The translations under genes were made by a program, and so were the position numbers. The notes under the pieces were generated by a model that was not told the origin of the DNA, did not search any database, and saw nothing but the letters and a program-made list of their open reading frames with translations. DNA of 64,000 nucleotides from Parafilimonas terrae (lineage in GTDB: Bacteria; Bacteroidota; Bacteroidia; Chitinophagales; Chitinophagaceae): NCBI RefSeq assembly GCF_900115755.1, contig NZ_FOXQ01000002.1:1-64000 (forward strand). The letters are read 5' to 3'. Position 1 is the first letter of the stretch; the number at the start of each line of letters is the position of its first letter. This document shows positions 43,223 to 52,840 of the stretch, piece after piece.

Positions 43223-43723
43223 TCATAGACGTTCAAATTCTAATAGTTGCCCTGTCCTTTGTACATTCCCGATATGAAATGCTGTGTTGCTTATTTCCGT
43301 ATGCCGTATGCGGCCTCCCAGATAGCCCGTCCATGAAGTCATCCCAAAGCAGATAAGCGACAGGATGAGGACTATGACCGAGATTGCTTTAGTAAACTTC
43401 GACTTTTGCCAGGTTAGATAGATTCCGGCAAGGGCTCCAACCCCTAATGCGATGGCAGAGGCCAGGGTGATTTTGGCAAATTCTTCGTGTTCTTCAATTG
43501 TGCTTTTTGTGATCCCCTGGATATTTTCAACAGTTTCTTCAGCAGCTTCACCAGTTGAAAATGCTATAATACATCCTATTGCAGCCACCAATAATAAAGC
43601 ATAGGCAGCCATCTTTGTATGATAGCTTCCTGTATACCTGCCGTATAGAAGTATTATTAAACCAATGACAGTACCAAAGATGGGCAAATGTGTCACCATT
43701 AAGTGTAAATGCGTAAGGTTCAT
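43223..43723 (-). CDS. DUF2231-like membrane protein
   Basis: The 166-residue product begins MNLTHLHLMVTHLPIFGTVI and has four membrane helices (about residues 8-26, 37-54, 88-104, 110-130). The first helix His pattern (H-L-H, H-L-P) recalls DUF2231 heme-like membrane proteins. It would sit in the inner membrane, with a redox or transport role that is unknown. It is divergent from the metal-efflux operon. Confidence 0.75.
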   Translation of the reverse strand: MNLTHLHLMVTHLPIFGTVIGLIILLYGRYTGSYHTKMAAYALLLVAAIGCIIAFSTGEAAEETVENIQGITKSTIEEHEEFAKITLASAIALGVGALAGIYLTWQKSKFTKAISVIVLILSLICFGMTSWTGYLGGRIRHTEISNTAFHIGNVQRTGQLLEFERL

Positions 43724-43830
43724 GTCTTTTTTTGCATGAAGCTCCAGTTAATAATTTTGTAGAAAAATGATTTTCATTGCTTGCTATAGTGATTTAACTC
43801 ATATTAATTTAAAAATATCATTGTTTACTT

Positions 43831-44229
43831 TTGCAGGGATTGAAAAAAATAATTTCTATATTATTCTTATTAACCTACCTGTTCACAACAACAGAGTTTT
43901 ATCAATTTGTAAAACTGCCGTTGTTATTTGAACACTTACAGGCGCATGAGGCAGGTAACAAAAACGAAACTTTATGGAGTTTTTTAAATGAACATTATCT
44001 AAAGCAGGTTGATAAAAACCCTGATGCTGCAGCAGATATGCAACTGCCTTTTAAGGAACAAAACCCTTCAGTTGCCTACAATATTTCAACTACAGTCCTC
44101 ATTCAGCCACAATCTTTTTTTGTGATGAAACCGGTTGAACAAACTGCCACAGACTTTCCTCAATACGCACAATCTTTTTCTCCTTATACATTTGGATCCA
44201 ATATCTGGCAACCTCCCAAAAACTGTTAG
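43831..44229 (+). CDS. Small exported protein of the metal-efflux operon
   Basis: The product has 132 residues, or 129 from the second TTG at 43840. A signal peptide (KKIISILFLLTYLFTTTEFY) is followed by a polar domain ending QPPKNC. Genes of this size and layout lie upstream of CusA in many Bacteroidota, but they have no known function. Start codons here are TTG. It is 85 bases before the fused RND transporter and in the same direction. Confidence 0.65.
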   Translation: MQGLKKIISILFLLTYLFTTTEFYQFVKLPLLFEHLQAHEAGNKNETLWSFLNEHYLKQVDKNPDAAADMQLPFKEQNPSVAYNISTTVLIQPQSFFVMKPVEQTATDFPQYAQSFSPYTFGSNIWQPPKNC

Positions 44230-44314
44230 TTCGTTTTTTTTATTTGAAAGAATTATATGCATGCATGTGTATGTGTTTAATCATTAATCAAACTATGAAT
44301 TAACAGAATAGATT

Positions 44315-47300
44315 ATGCTGAATAAGATAATAGAGTTTTCCGTAAGGAATAAACTTATTATCGGGCTTCTTGTTGCGGCGTTGGTTATCTATGGAATTTT
44401 CCAGGTAAAGCAACTGCCCATTGACGCGGTGCCCGATATAACGAATAACCAGGTACAGGTTATAACTAGAGCGCCTGCCTTTGGCGCAACCGACATTGAA
44501 AACCTCGTTACATTTCCCATTGAACTGGCTAACAGTAATATTAGCGGGCTGCAACAAATAAGAAGTTTTTCACGCGCCGGCTTATCCATCGTTACTATCA
44601 TTTTTAATGATGATGTGGATGTGTATTGGGCCAGGCAACAGGTTGCTGAGCGTTTGCAGCAGGTGCAAACGCAAATACCGCCGGGCATTGGCACACCGGC
44701 ATTGGGGCCGATTACAACAGGCCTTGGCGAGATATATCAATATGTAGTTCGCCCTAAAAAGGGATATGAGAACAAGTATGATAAAACGCAGTTAAGAACA
44801 ATACAGGATTGGATTGTCCGCCGACAGTTATTAGGTATAAAAGGTGTTGCTGAAGTAAGCAGTTTTGGAGGTAATCTTAAACAATATGAAGTAGCTGTTG
44901 ACCCGAACAAATTAAAATCTTACAACATCAATATCACCGATGTTTTTAATGCTTTGCAGAACAACAATCAAAACACGGGCGGCGCTTACATTGAAAAAGG
45001 CCCGGCTGTTTTATTTATCAGGAGTGAAGGCATGGTGAGTTCGGTTGATGATATCATGAGCATCACTATTAAAACCGGCAACAACGCAACGCCATTATTT
45101 ATACGTGATGTGGCGAATGTGCAGCCTGGTTATGCTACGCGGTACGGTGCAATGTGTTATAATGATAAAGGCGAAGTGGCCGGCGCTGTTGTAATGATGC
45201 TTAAAGGTGCAAACAGCAATGAAGTTATCAGGAATGTAAAAGAAAAAGTTGCAGGCATACAAAAAACTTTGCCCGAAGGTGTGGTGATAGAACCTTTTCT
45301 CGACAGGACGAAGATGGTGAACAATGCCATTCATACAGTTGAAAAAAATTTGATTGAAGGCGCCATTATTGTTGTGTTTATCCTCGTTCTTTTTCTGGGA
45401 AACATCCGTGCCGGTTTGCTCGTTGCCTCAGTTATTCCATTATCCATGTTGTTTGCAATTATACTTATGAATGTATTTGGTGTTAGCGGTAACCTGATGA
45501 GTTTAGGCGCTTTGGATTTTGGATTGATAGTAGATGGCGCTGTGATTATTGTTGAAGCCGTAATGCATCACATAGCGCACAGCCACAAACTTGCCACGTC
45601 AACCAAAATAACACAGTATGAAATGAATGGCATTGTAAATGATGCGGCCGGCAAAATGATGAACAGCGCTGTATTTGGTCAAATCATCATCCTGATTGTT
45701 TACGTTCCCATCTTCACCTTACAAGGAATTGAAGGCAAGATGTTCAGGCCAATGGCTCAAACTGTTGCCTTTGCCCTGCTTGGCGCATTTATTCTTTCGC
45801 TCACTTACATTCCCATGATGAGCTCATTAATGCTGAGCAAAAGAGTAAAAACACGGCAAAATATTTCGGATAAAATAATGCTCCGCCTCGAAAATGTTTA
45901 TCAGCATACATTAAAGAAAGTACTGCATTATCCTAAAACTGTTGTTGGCATTGCTGTGGCAATGTTTGTTCTTGCCATTATCATTTTTAGCCGCCTTGGC
46001 GGTGAGTTTATCCCGCAAATTGAAGAAGGCGATTTCGCTGTTGATACAAGAGTGCTTACGGGCAGTAATCTTAATACCACCATTAACAGCACACAACAGG
46101 CAGCGCATATTTTAATGCAGTTTCCGGAAGTGGAAAAAGTGGTTACAAAGATTGGCAGCGGCGAAGTGCCGACAGACCCGATGCCTATGGATGCAACGGA
46201 TATGATGGTGATATTGAAAGATAAAAAAGAATGGACTACCGCAAATTCATTTGATGGCCTTGCCGGTACGATGACTAAAGCATTGGACGCAGTGCCCGGT
46301 ATTACCACCAGTTTTCAATATCCTGTTCAAATGCGTTTTAACGAGTTAATGACAGGTGCAAGACAAGACGTTGTTTGTAAAATTTTTGGTGAAGACCTGA
46401 ATGTGCTGGCAGATAATGCGCAGAAGCTTGCGAAGATTGTAAGCAGTGTAAACGGCAGCAGCGATTTGTATATTGAGCCGGTTACAGGCATGCCGCAGAT
46501 CATTGTAAAATATAATCGCAATGCGATTGCCCAATATAATTTAAACATCAGTGATGTGAACAATGTATTGAATGCTGCATTTGCCGGAAAGAGCGCCGGG
46601 CTTGTGTTTGAAGGCGAGAAACGCTTTGACCTGGTAGTAAAACTGGAACCAAACGAAAGGCGAAACCTGGGGAATGTTCAGAATCTTTTAATACCGGCCC
46701 CCAATGGCACACAGGTGCCTTTATACCAGTTAGCTGATGTGCGGATTATAAATGGGCCTAATCAAATACAAAGGGAAGACAGTCACAGGAGAATTGTTGT
46801 GGGTTTTAATGTAAAAGGCCGCGATGTACAAAGCATCGTAAATGAACTACAGCAAAAAGTAAATGCACAGTTAAAGCTACCGCCAGGCTATTATGTTACA
46901 TACGGCGGCGAATTTGAAAACTTAATTGCTGCTAAAAAGCGCTTAAGTGTTGCAGTGCCCGCATCATTAATAATGATATTTCTCTTATTGTTTTTTGCAT
47001 TGAAATCAGTTAAGCAAGGCTTACTAATTTATACAGCTATTCCCTTATCTGCCATTGGCGGTGTGTATTTTTTAGCTTTACGCGGATTGCCTTTCAGCAT
47101 AAGTGCAGGTGTGGGGTTTATTGCATTATTTGGTGTGGCCGTGTTGAATGGAATTGTATTGATAGCCGAATTTAATCGTCAAAAACAATATGGTTATACT
47201 AATATTTATCATATTGTAATGAATGGAACAAGACTGCGTTTGCGGCCTGTATTGATGACGGCCTCTGTTGCATCGCTGGGTTTTCTTCCGATGGCATTAA

Positions 47301-48676
47301 GCACGGGTGCCGGTGCTGAAGTTCAAAGACCGCTGGCAACCGTTGTTATTGGCGGATTACTTACAGCAACTTTTCTCACCTTATTTGTCCTGCCGGTATT
47401 GTTTGTGGCATTTAAAGGAAAGAAACAGAAAACAAAAGCCTCTTCTATGAAAGTCTTGATTTTATTAATAATTGCAATGTGTGCAACAGGATTGCATGCT
47501 GAAGCTCAAACAAAAATATCATTGCAGGATGCCATTGATACAGCGTTGAAAAATAATCTTTCTGTTAAAAATGAAACGCTTAAGGCAAAGTATCAGCAGG
47601 CCCTGATTAAATCATCGGCGATGATACCGCAAACGAACGTGGCAGCAGAGTTCGGGCAGGTAAACAGCGCTTATTTTGATAATCGCTTCAGCATTAGCCA
47701 GTCTATAAATTTTCCAACCGTTTATTCCAATCAAAGGAAAGTGTATGAAGAAGAACTTCAAAATGCTTTATTAAATAAGACATTGCAGCAGCAGGAAATA
47801 AAAAAGGCCGTTACACAGGTTTTTTTTCAGTTTGCCATACAAAAGGAAAAAGAAAAATTATTGTTGAGGGCTGACAGTAATTATGCAATATTTCTAAACA
47901 AGGCAGTTTTACGTTTAAAAGCCGGCGAAAGCAATATCCTGGAGAAAACAACAGCAGAAACGCAACGCGGAAATATTCAATTACAACTGCATTTGTTGCA
48001 ACAACAAATGGTGGTAACAAAAGTGCAGTTTCAGTATTTGTTAAATACAAATAATGATGTTGAACCGGCCGCAGATACAATCGCAGCAACTATTCCAGCA
48101 ATTCTATACAGTTCAGCGCTGGAGCAGCACCCGTTATTACAGGTTTACCAGCAACAGGAAAAAATTGCCGCAGCAACAACAAGGCTGGAACGTTCAAAAT
48201 TATTGCCTGATTTAAGTGTTGGTTATTTCAGCCAAACATTCCGCGGTATTGGCCCGGATGAGAAGGCTTATTCGTCATCAGACAGGTTTAATGCATTCCA
48301 GGTTAGCGTTGGCGTACCAATATTTTCCGGAGCGCAAAAAGCAAAAGCCAATGCAGCAAAAGTGAATGAAGAGATTGCCGCAAATAATTTCAGCCTGCAA
48401 CTGCAAAACCTGCAAGCACAATACCGTAGTGTGTTAATGCAGTATAACAACAATTTGCGTGCAGTAGATTATTACCGGCAAACAGCTTTGCCTAATGCCG
48501 ACACCATTATGCAAACGGCCAACCTCCAGTTTATTGATGGCGATATTAATTACCTCGATTGGGTTGTATTAACTAATGAAGCCATCAGTATTCAAAACAA
48601 TTATCTGGAAGCCGTGCAGGCTTTGAATGAAAGCGTTATTTATATCAACTATTATGTTTCAAACCAAAAGAAATGA
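44315..48676 (+). CDS. Fused heavy-metal RND transporter and outer membrane factor (CusA-CusC)
   Basis: The 1453-residue protein joins two parts. Residues 1-1035 are a CusA/CzcA-type RND pump with the TM4 motif SLGALDFGLIVDGAVIIVE, 12 membrane helices, and repeats of the porter domain. Residues 1045-1453 are a TolC-like outer membrane protein that starts with its own signal-like helix (MKVLILLIIAMCATGLHAEA) and continues with TolC-type coiled coils. The fused form is known in Bacteroidota. Metal specificity (copper/silver or zinc/cobalt) cannot be read safely. Its end overlaps the adaptor gene by 4 bases. Confidence 0.92.
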   Translation: MLNKIIEFSVRNKLIIGLLVAALVIYGIFQVKQLPIDAVPDITNNQVQVITRAPAFGATDIENLVTFPIELANSNISGLQQIRSFSRAGLSIVTIIFNDDVDVYWARQQVAERLQQVQTQIPPGIGTPALGPITTGLGEIYQYVVRPKKGYENKYDKTQLRTIQDWIVRRQLLGIKGVAEVSSFGGNLKQYEVAVDPNKLKSYNINITDVFNALQNNNQNTGGAYIEKGPAVLFIRSEGMVSSVDDIMSITIKTGNNATPLFIRDVANVQPGYATRYGAMCYNDKGEVAGAVVMMLKGANSNEVIRNVKEKVAGIQKTLPEGVVIEPFLDRTKMVNNAIHTVEKNLIEGAIIVVFILVLFLGNIRAGLLVASVIPLSMLFAIILMNVFGVSGNLMSLGALDFGLIVDGAVIIVEAVMHHIAHSHKLATSTKITQYEMNGIVNDAAGKMMNSAVFGQIIILIVYVPIFTLQGIEGKMFRPMAQTVAFALLGAFILSLTYIPMMSSLMLSKRVKTRQNISDKIMLRLENVYQHTLKKVLHYPKTVVGIAVAMFVLAIIIFSRLGGEFIPQIEEGDFAVDTRVLTGSNLNTTINSTQQAAHILMQFPEVEKVVTKIGSGEVPTDPMPMDATDMMVILKDKKEWTTANSFDGLAGTMTKALDAVPGITTSFQYPVQMRFNELMTGARQDVVCKIFGEDLNVLADNAQKLAKIVSSVNGSSDLYIEPVTGMPQIIVKYNRNAIAQYNLNISDVNNVLNAAFAGKSAGLVFEGEKRFDLVVKLEPNERRNLGNVQNLLIPAPNGTQVPLYQLADVRIINGPNQIQREDSHRRIVVGFNVKGRDVQSIVNELQQKVNAQLKLPPGYYVTYGGEFENLIAAKKRLSVAVPASLIMIFLLLFFALKSVKQGLLIYTAIPLSAIGGVYFLALRGLPFSISAGVGFIALFGVAVLNGIVLIAEFNRQKQYGYTNIYHIVMNGTRLRLRPVLMTASVASLGFLPMALSTGAGAEVQRPLATVVIGGLLTATFLTLFVLPVLFVAFKGKKQKTKASSMKVLILLIIAMCATGLHAEAQTKISLQDAIDTALKNNLSVKNETLKAKYQQALIKSSAMIPQTNVAAEFGQVNSAYFDNRFSISQSINFPTVYSNQRKVYEEELQNALLNKTLQQQEIKKAVTQVFFQFAIQKEKEKLLLRADSNYAIFLNKAVLRLKAGESNILEKTTAETQRGNIQLQLHLLQQQMVVTKVQFQYLLNTNNDVEPAADTIAATIPAILYSSALEQHPLLQVYQQQEKIAAATTRLERSKLLPDLSVGYFSQTFRGIGPDEKAYSSSDRFNAFQVSVGVPIFSGAQKAKANAAKVNEEIAANNFSLQLQNLQAQYRSVLMQYNNNLRAVDYYRQTALPNADTIMQTANLQFIDGDINYLDWVVLTNEAISIQNNYLEAVQALNESVIYINYYVSNQKK

Positions 48677-49812
48677 AAGCAGCAGTAATTATCATATTAA
48701 TATCAATATTCTTTATTGCCTGCAATAGCAGCGCAAAACAGCAAAGTCAAACAGAAGCAGTTTTGCCTGATTCAACGGGCAATACGGTGGTGTTAACCGA
48801 TGCCCAGATGCAGGCCGCACAGTTGCAGGCCGATACATTGCAACAGCAGCAATTATCATTCATTATAAAAGTAAATGGCAGCATTGATGTGCCGCCACAA
48901 AACATAGTTTCGGTAAGCGTGCCTTTGGGAGGCTATTTAAAATCAACCCGGTTACTGCCGGGTATGCATGTAAGTAAAGGAGAAGCCATTGCTGTAATGG
49001 AAGATTTGCAGTATATACAGATGCAGCAGGAATATCTCAACACAAAATCCCAGCTCGTATTTGATGAAGCGGATTACAACAGGCAAAAAGAGCTTAATAA
49101 AAGCAAAGCAGCCAGTGATAAAAGTTTTCAGCAGGCGCAATTAAAATATAATAGCAGCAAGACTTCGTTGAATGCTTTGGCACAAAAGCTAAAACTTATT
49201 AATATTCATCCTGAACAATTGAATGCTGATAATATTTCAAAAACCATCAATGTGTATTCGCCTATCAATGGTTTTGTATCAAAGGTTGATGTAAACATTG
49301 GGAAGTATGTAAATCCGCCTGATGTTTTATTTGAATTGGTAAACCCTGATGATATTCACCTTAACTTAAAAGTTTTTGAGAAGGATGTTAACAAGCTGAA
49401 AATAGGCCAGCACTTAACGGCATATACTAATAATGATACAGGCAGGCGTTATGATTGTGAGATCATTCTCATCAGCAAAGACATATCTTCCGATAGGACT
49501 GTTGAGGTGCATTGTCATTTTAAAAATTTCGATAAAAATTTGTTGCCCGGCATGTACATGAATGCAGATATTGAAGAGAATAATGTAAAGGTTTATGCAG
49601 TGCCTGAAGAGGCAGTTGTAAATTTTGAAGCGAAAGATTATTTGTTTGTAGAAACCGGCAAAAATAAGTTTGAGATGGCGCCTGCAATAATAGGCATTAG
49701 CGAAAAAGGTTTTGTTGAAGTAAAAAATGCAGGCGTTTTTAAAGGCAAACAAATTGTAACAAAAGGAGCTTACACTTTATTGATGAAGCTGAAGAATACC
49801 GGTGATGATTGA
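48673..49812 (+). CDS. Efflux RND periplasmic adaptor (CusB/CzcB)
   Basis: The 379-residue membrane fusion protein has a lipoprotein-type signal with Cys (ISIFFIACNSSAKQQ, cut before C17). A beta-barrel and lipoyl domain (GGYLKSTRLLPGMHVSKGEA), a coiled coil at about residues 115-170, and the barrel (INVYSPINGFVSKVDVNIGK) follow. It links the inner membrane pump and the outer membrane channel. The 4-base overlap with the pump gene (ATGA) indicates coupled translation. Confidence 0.9.
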   Translation: MKAAVIIILISIFFIACNSSAKQQSQTEAVLPDSTGNTVVLTDAQMQAAQLQADTLQQQQLSFIIKVNGSIDVPPQNIVSVSVPLGGYLKSTRLLPGMHVSKGEAIAVMEDLQYIQMQQEYLNTKSQLVFDEADYNRQKELNKSKAASDKSFQQAQLKYNSSKTSLNALAQKLKLINIHPEQLNADNISKTINVYSPINGFVSKVDVNIGKYVNPPDVLFELVNPDDIHLNLKVFEKDVNKLKIGQHLTAYTNNDTGRRYDCEIILISKDISSDRTVEVHCHFKNFDKNLLPGMYMNADIEENNVKVYAVPEEAVVNFEAKDYLFVETGKNKFEMAPAIIGISEKGFVEVKNAGVFKGKQIVTKGAYTLLMKLKNTGDD

Positions 49813-50038
49813 GGCCAGGTTAAACTTCAATAAGGATTACGCATTATTCTTACTGATGTCCTGGCAAGTGCAAGATTAGTAGTAGTATGAATTAATCTTT
49901 GGGCAAAGCATCAGGTATGCTATTTAAAAGAATAAGTTTATCTTTTTACAGAAACAGCCAGTTTTCTCAGCTTCGTATTTGCTGAATAAAATGATTCATC
50001 CGGGAGCAATACAGGTTGCCTGCCGGGAAAAATAGTAT
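49813..50038. other. Spacer before P-type ATPase
   Basis: There is no gene in these 226 bases. They include the likely end of the efflux operon and the promoter of the next gene. Confidence 0.4.
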
Positions 50039-52543
50039 ATGATAGCAAAAGACATTTCAAATATAAAAGGACTGACAAAAGATGAAGTAGTGCAATCGAG
50101 GCAACAATATGGGACTAATATTGTTGAAGCAAAGAAAGACAATAAACTGCTGCATACGCTTAAAGGCCTGGCTAAAGAACCTATGGTGATATTACTGCTG
50201 GCAGCTTCTTCCATTTATTTTTTAAGCGGCAATACCGGTGATGCGGTTTTTCTTGCCATCTCCATTTTGCTCGTAACTGCTATTTCCATTTACCAGGAAA
50301 ACAGGAGCAGGGCGGCACTCAGCAAACTCCAATCTTATACGCAACCGCATTGTAAAGTAATACGCGATGATACAGTACAGCAAATTCAAACGAAAGACCT
50401 GGTTATAGGCGATTATCTTATTGTTGAAGAAGGCTCTGCAGTGCCGGCTGATGGGCGCGTGGTACATTCCAACGACCTTTCGGTAAACGAATCTGTTTTA
50501 ACCGGCGAATCGTTACCAGTATATAAAAATGCAGCAGAAGAAGCAACGGTTTACCAGGGTACTATCGTAGTTAGCGGAATGTGTGTTGTAGTGGTAAGCG
50601 CCATAGGAAACCGAACCAGGCTGGCACAAATTGGTAAAACGGTTGATGACATTAAAACAGAAAAAACGCCACTTGAAAAACAGGTAAGCAATTTCGTTAA
50701 GAAGATGGTGATTACAGGCCTGGTTGTGTTTATAATTGTATGGATTTTAAACTTCCTTAATTCCCGCAATATTATTGACAGCCTGCTAAAAGCTTTAACC
50801 CTGGCTATGAGTATTCTACCGGAAGAAATTCCTGTGGCATTTACCACGTTTATGGCGCTTGGCGCCTTTCGCCTGATGAAGATGGGGATAATAGTAAAAG
50901 GAATGAAGACTGTGGAAACATTAGGGAGCGCTACGGTGATTTGCACAGACAAAACAGGCACTATAACCGAAAACAGGATGACACTTGCGGGCGTATACGC
51001 ATTAATTAATAATAAAAGCTTCGCAATAAACGCTTTGGATGAAGCCGCTAAACAGGTAGTTAGAAATGCTATGTGGGCAAGCGAACCGGCCCCTTTCGAC
51101 CCTATGGAAAAAGCGCTGCATGAAGTATATGCATCCAGTTTTTACACGGATGAACGGCCTTTTTTCAAAATGGTTCATGAGTACCCGCTTGGCGGGCAGC
51201 CACCCATGATGACACATATTTTTGAAGATGAAAACGGGAACAGGATTATTGCCGTAAAAGGTGCGCCTGAGGCTATTATAAACCATGCATCGCTTTCAGA
51301 TGAAGAAGCAACAAAAATACACATTGCTTTAGCTGATTTTGCTTCAAAAGGATACCGGGTGCTTGGCGTGGGCACTTCAGCTTTTAATGGAAATAATTTT
51401 CCGGCAGAACAGGAGGCTTTTCCTCTCAAATTTTCCGGCCTGGTTGCCTTTTACGACCCGCCTAAAAAAAATATGCGTGCTGTTTTTGATGCCTTTTACA
51501 AAGCTGGTATAAAGGTGAAAATAATTACGGGCGATAATACCGCCACCACTGCTGCAATAGCAAAGGAAACCGGCTTTAGCGGCTATGATAAAACCATTAC
51601 AGGCAACGAGCTAACAACCATGAATGAGATGGATTTGGATAATAGGATAGAAGGCATCAACATCTTTGCAAGAATGTACCCGGAGGCTAAGCTGAAAGTG
51701 ATTAATGCCCTCAAGGCAAACCAGGAAATTGTGGCTATGACAGGAGACGGCGTGAATGATGGCCCTGCACTTAAGGCAGCACATATTGGCATTGCCATGG
51801 GCAGCAGGGGAACGGAAATTGCAAAGCAGGCTGCTTCTCTTATTCTGGCCGATGATGATTTGTCTAAAATGGTAGATGCCATTGCTATGGGAAGAAAAAT
51901 ATATGCTAACCTTAAAAAGGCCATTCAATATATCATATCCATTCATATCCCGATTATATTAACAGTGTTTATTCCGCTGGCGCTTGGATGGGTGTATCCT
52001 AATATTTTTTCGCCTGTGCATATCATTTTTCTTGAGCTCATAATGGGCCCCACCTGCTCCATTATTTATGAAAATGAACCGGCAGAAAAAAATACCATGT
52101 TGCAAAAGCCCCGTTCGTTTACCACCACTTTTTTTAACTGGAATGAATTAGTGACGAGTATTATCCAGGGCTTAATGATTACGGCAGGCGTATTACTTGT
52201 TTATCAATATGCCGTTAACAGCGGCCTGGATGAAAACAGCACCCGCACCATGGTGTTTGTTGCTTTAATAAGCGCCAATATTTTTCAGACCTTCGTAAAC
52301 AGGTCATTCTTTTATTCTGTATGGTTTACTTTACGCTACAAAAATGCACTGATCCCATTAATTACAGGTGCCACAATCGTATTAACCGCATGCATGATTT
52401 ATATTACACCTGTAGCCGGTCTTTTTAAATTCAGCAGGCTTGAAGCAGCTAATCTCACAATAAGCATATTGGGCGCATTTATATTTGTAATGTGGTATGA
52501 AATTGTGAAATGGGTTAAACGGAGAAAGCTAATAAAGAATTAG
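50039..52543 (+). CDS. P-type cation-transporting ATPase (P2-like)
   Basis: The 834-residue ATPase is made of an actuator domain (VNESVLTGESLPVYK), the phosphorylation site Asp in CTDKTGTITENRMTL, and the hinge TGDGVNDGPALKAAHIGIAM. The TM4 stretch SILPEEIPVAFTTFMALGA has PEEIP in place of the SERCA PEGLP, so it could move calcium, another cation, or a proton-coupled ion. The N-terminus (TKDEVVQSRQQYGTN) resembles the P2-type cation ATPases. Its place after a heavy-metal pump suggests a role in metal or ion balance. Confidence 0.88.
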   Translation: MIAKDISNIKGLTKDEVVQSRQQYGTNIVEAKKDNKLLHTLKGLAKEPMVILLLAASSIYFLSGNTGDAVFLAISILLVTAISIYQENRSRAALSKLQSYTQPHCKVIRDDTVQQIQTKDLVIGDYLIVEEGSAVPADGRVVHSNDLSVNESVLTGESLPVYKNAAEEATVYQGTIVVSGMCVVVVSAIGNRTRLAQIGKTVDDIKTEKTPLEKQVSNFVKKMVITGLVVFIIVWILNFLNSRNIIDSLLKALTLAMSILPEEIPVAFTTFMALGAFRLMKMGIIVKGMKTVETLGSATVICTDKTGTITENRMTLAGVYALINNKSFAINALDEAAKQVVRNAMWASEPAPFDPMEKALHEVYASSFYTDERPFFKMVHEYPLGGQPPMMTHIFEDENGNRIIAVKGAPEAIINHASLSDEEATKIHIALADFASKGYRVLGVGTSAFNGNNFPAEQEAFPLKFSGLVAFYDPPKKNMRAVFDAFYKAGIKVKIITGDNTATTAAIAKETGFSGYDKTITGNELTTMNEMDLDNRIEGINIFARMYPEAKLKVINALKANQEIVAMTGDGVNDGPALKAAHIGIAMGSRGTEIAKQAASLILADDDLSKMVDAIAMGRKIYANLKKAIQYIISIHIPIILTVFIPLALGWVYPNIFSPVHIIFLELIMGPTCSIIYENEPAEKNTMLQKPRSFTTTFFNWNELVTSIIQGLMITAGVLLVYQYAVNSGLDENSTRTMVFVALISANIFQTFVNRSFFYSVWFTLRYKNALIPLITGATIVLTACMIYITPVAGLFKFSRLEAANLTISILGAFIFVMWYEIVKWVKRRKLIKN

Positions 52544-52840
52544 TTACTGGCACGATTAGCACAACTGCTATTATTATTAAAGCTTTTTAAATAGATCAAA
52601 CTTCAACGGACTAAAGTCATAACACACAGGCTGCGGGTTATCGTCCTCAAAACCAGTATGAAATTTAGCTTGATGATGGAAATAAGAACAGGAACAGGTT
52701 ACATCTTTTCAATAAAAAATAATGAATGAAAAGAAAATAATAATAGCAATAATTTTTATAAGATTGATGCGATGCCAATCCGAAATATTTTTTCCTATTA
52801 TCTCTGAAATCTTCTATTCGATATTTACTCCGTTCTCCAT
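52544..52840. other. Short gene-free region
   Basis: Nothing recognisable lies between the P-type ATPase and the original end of the GH3 gene. The sequence is AT-rich, without a clear terminator. Confidence 0.4.
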
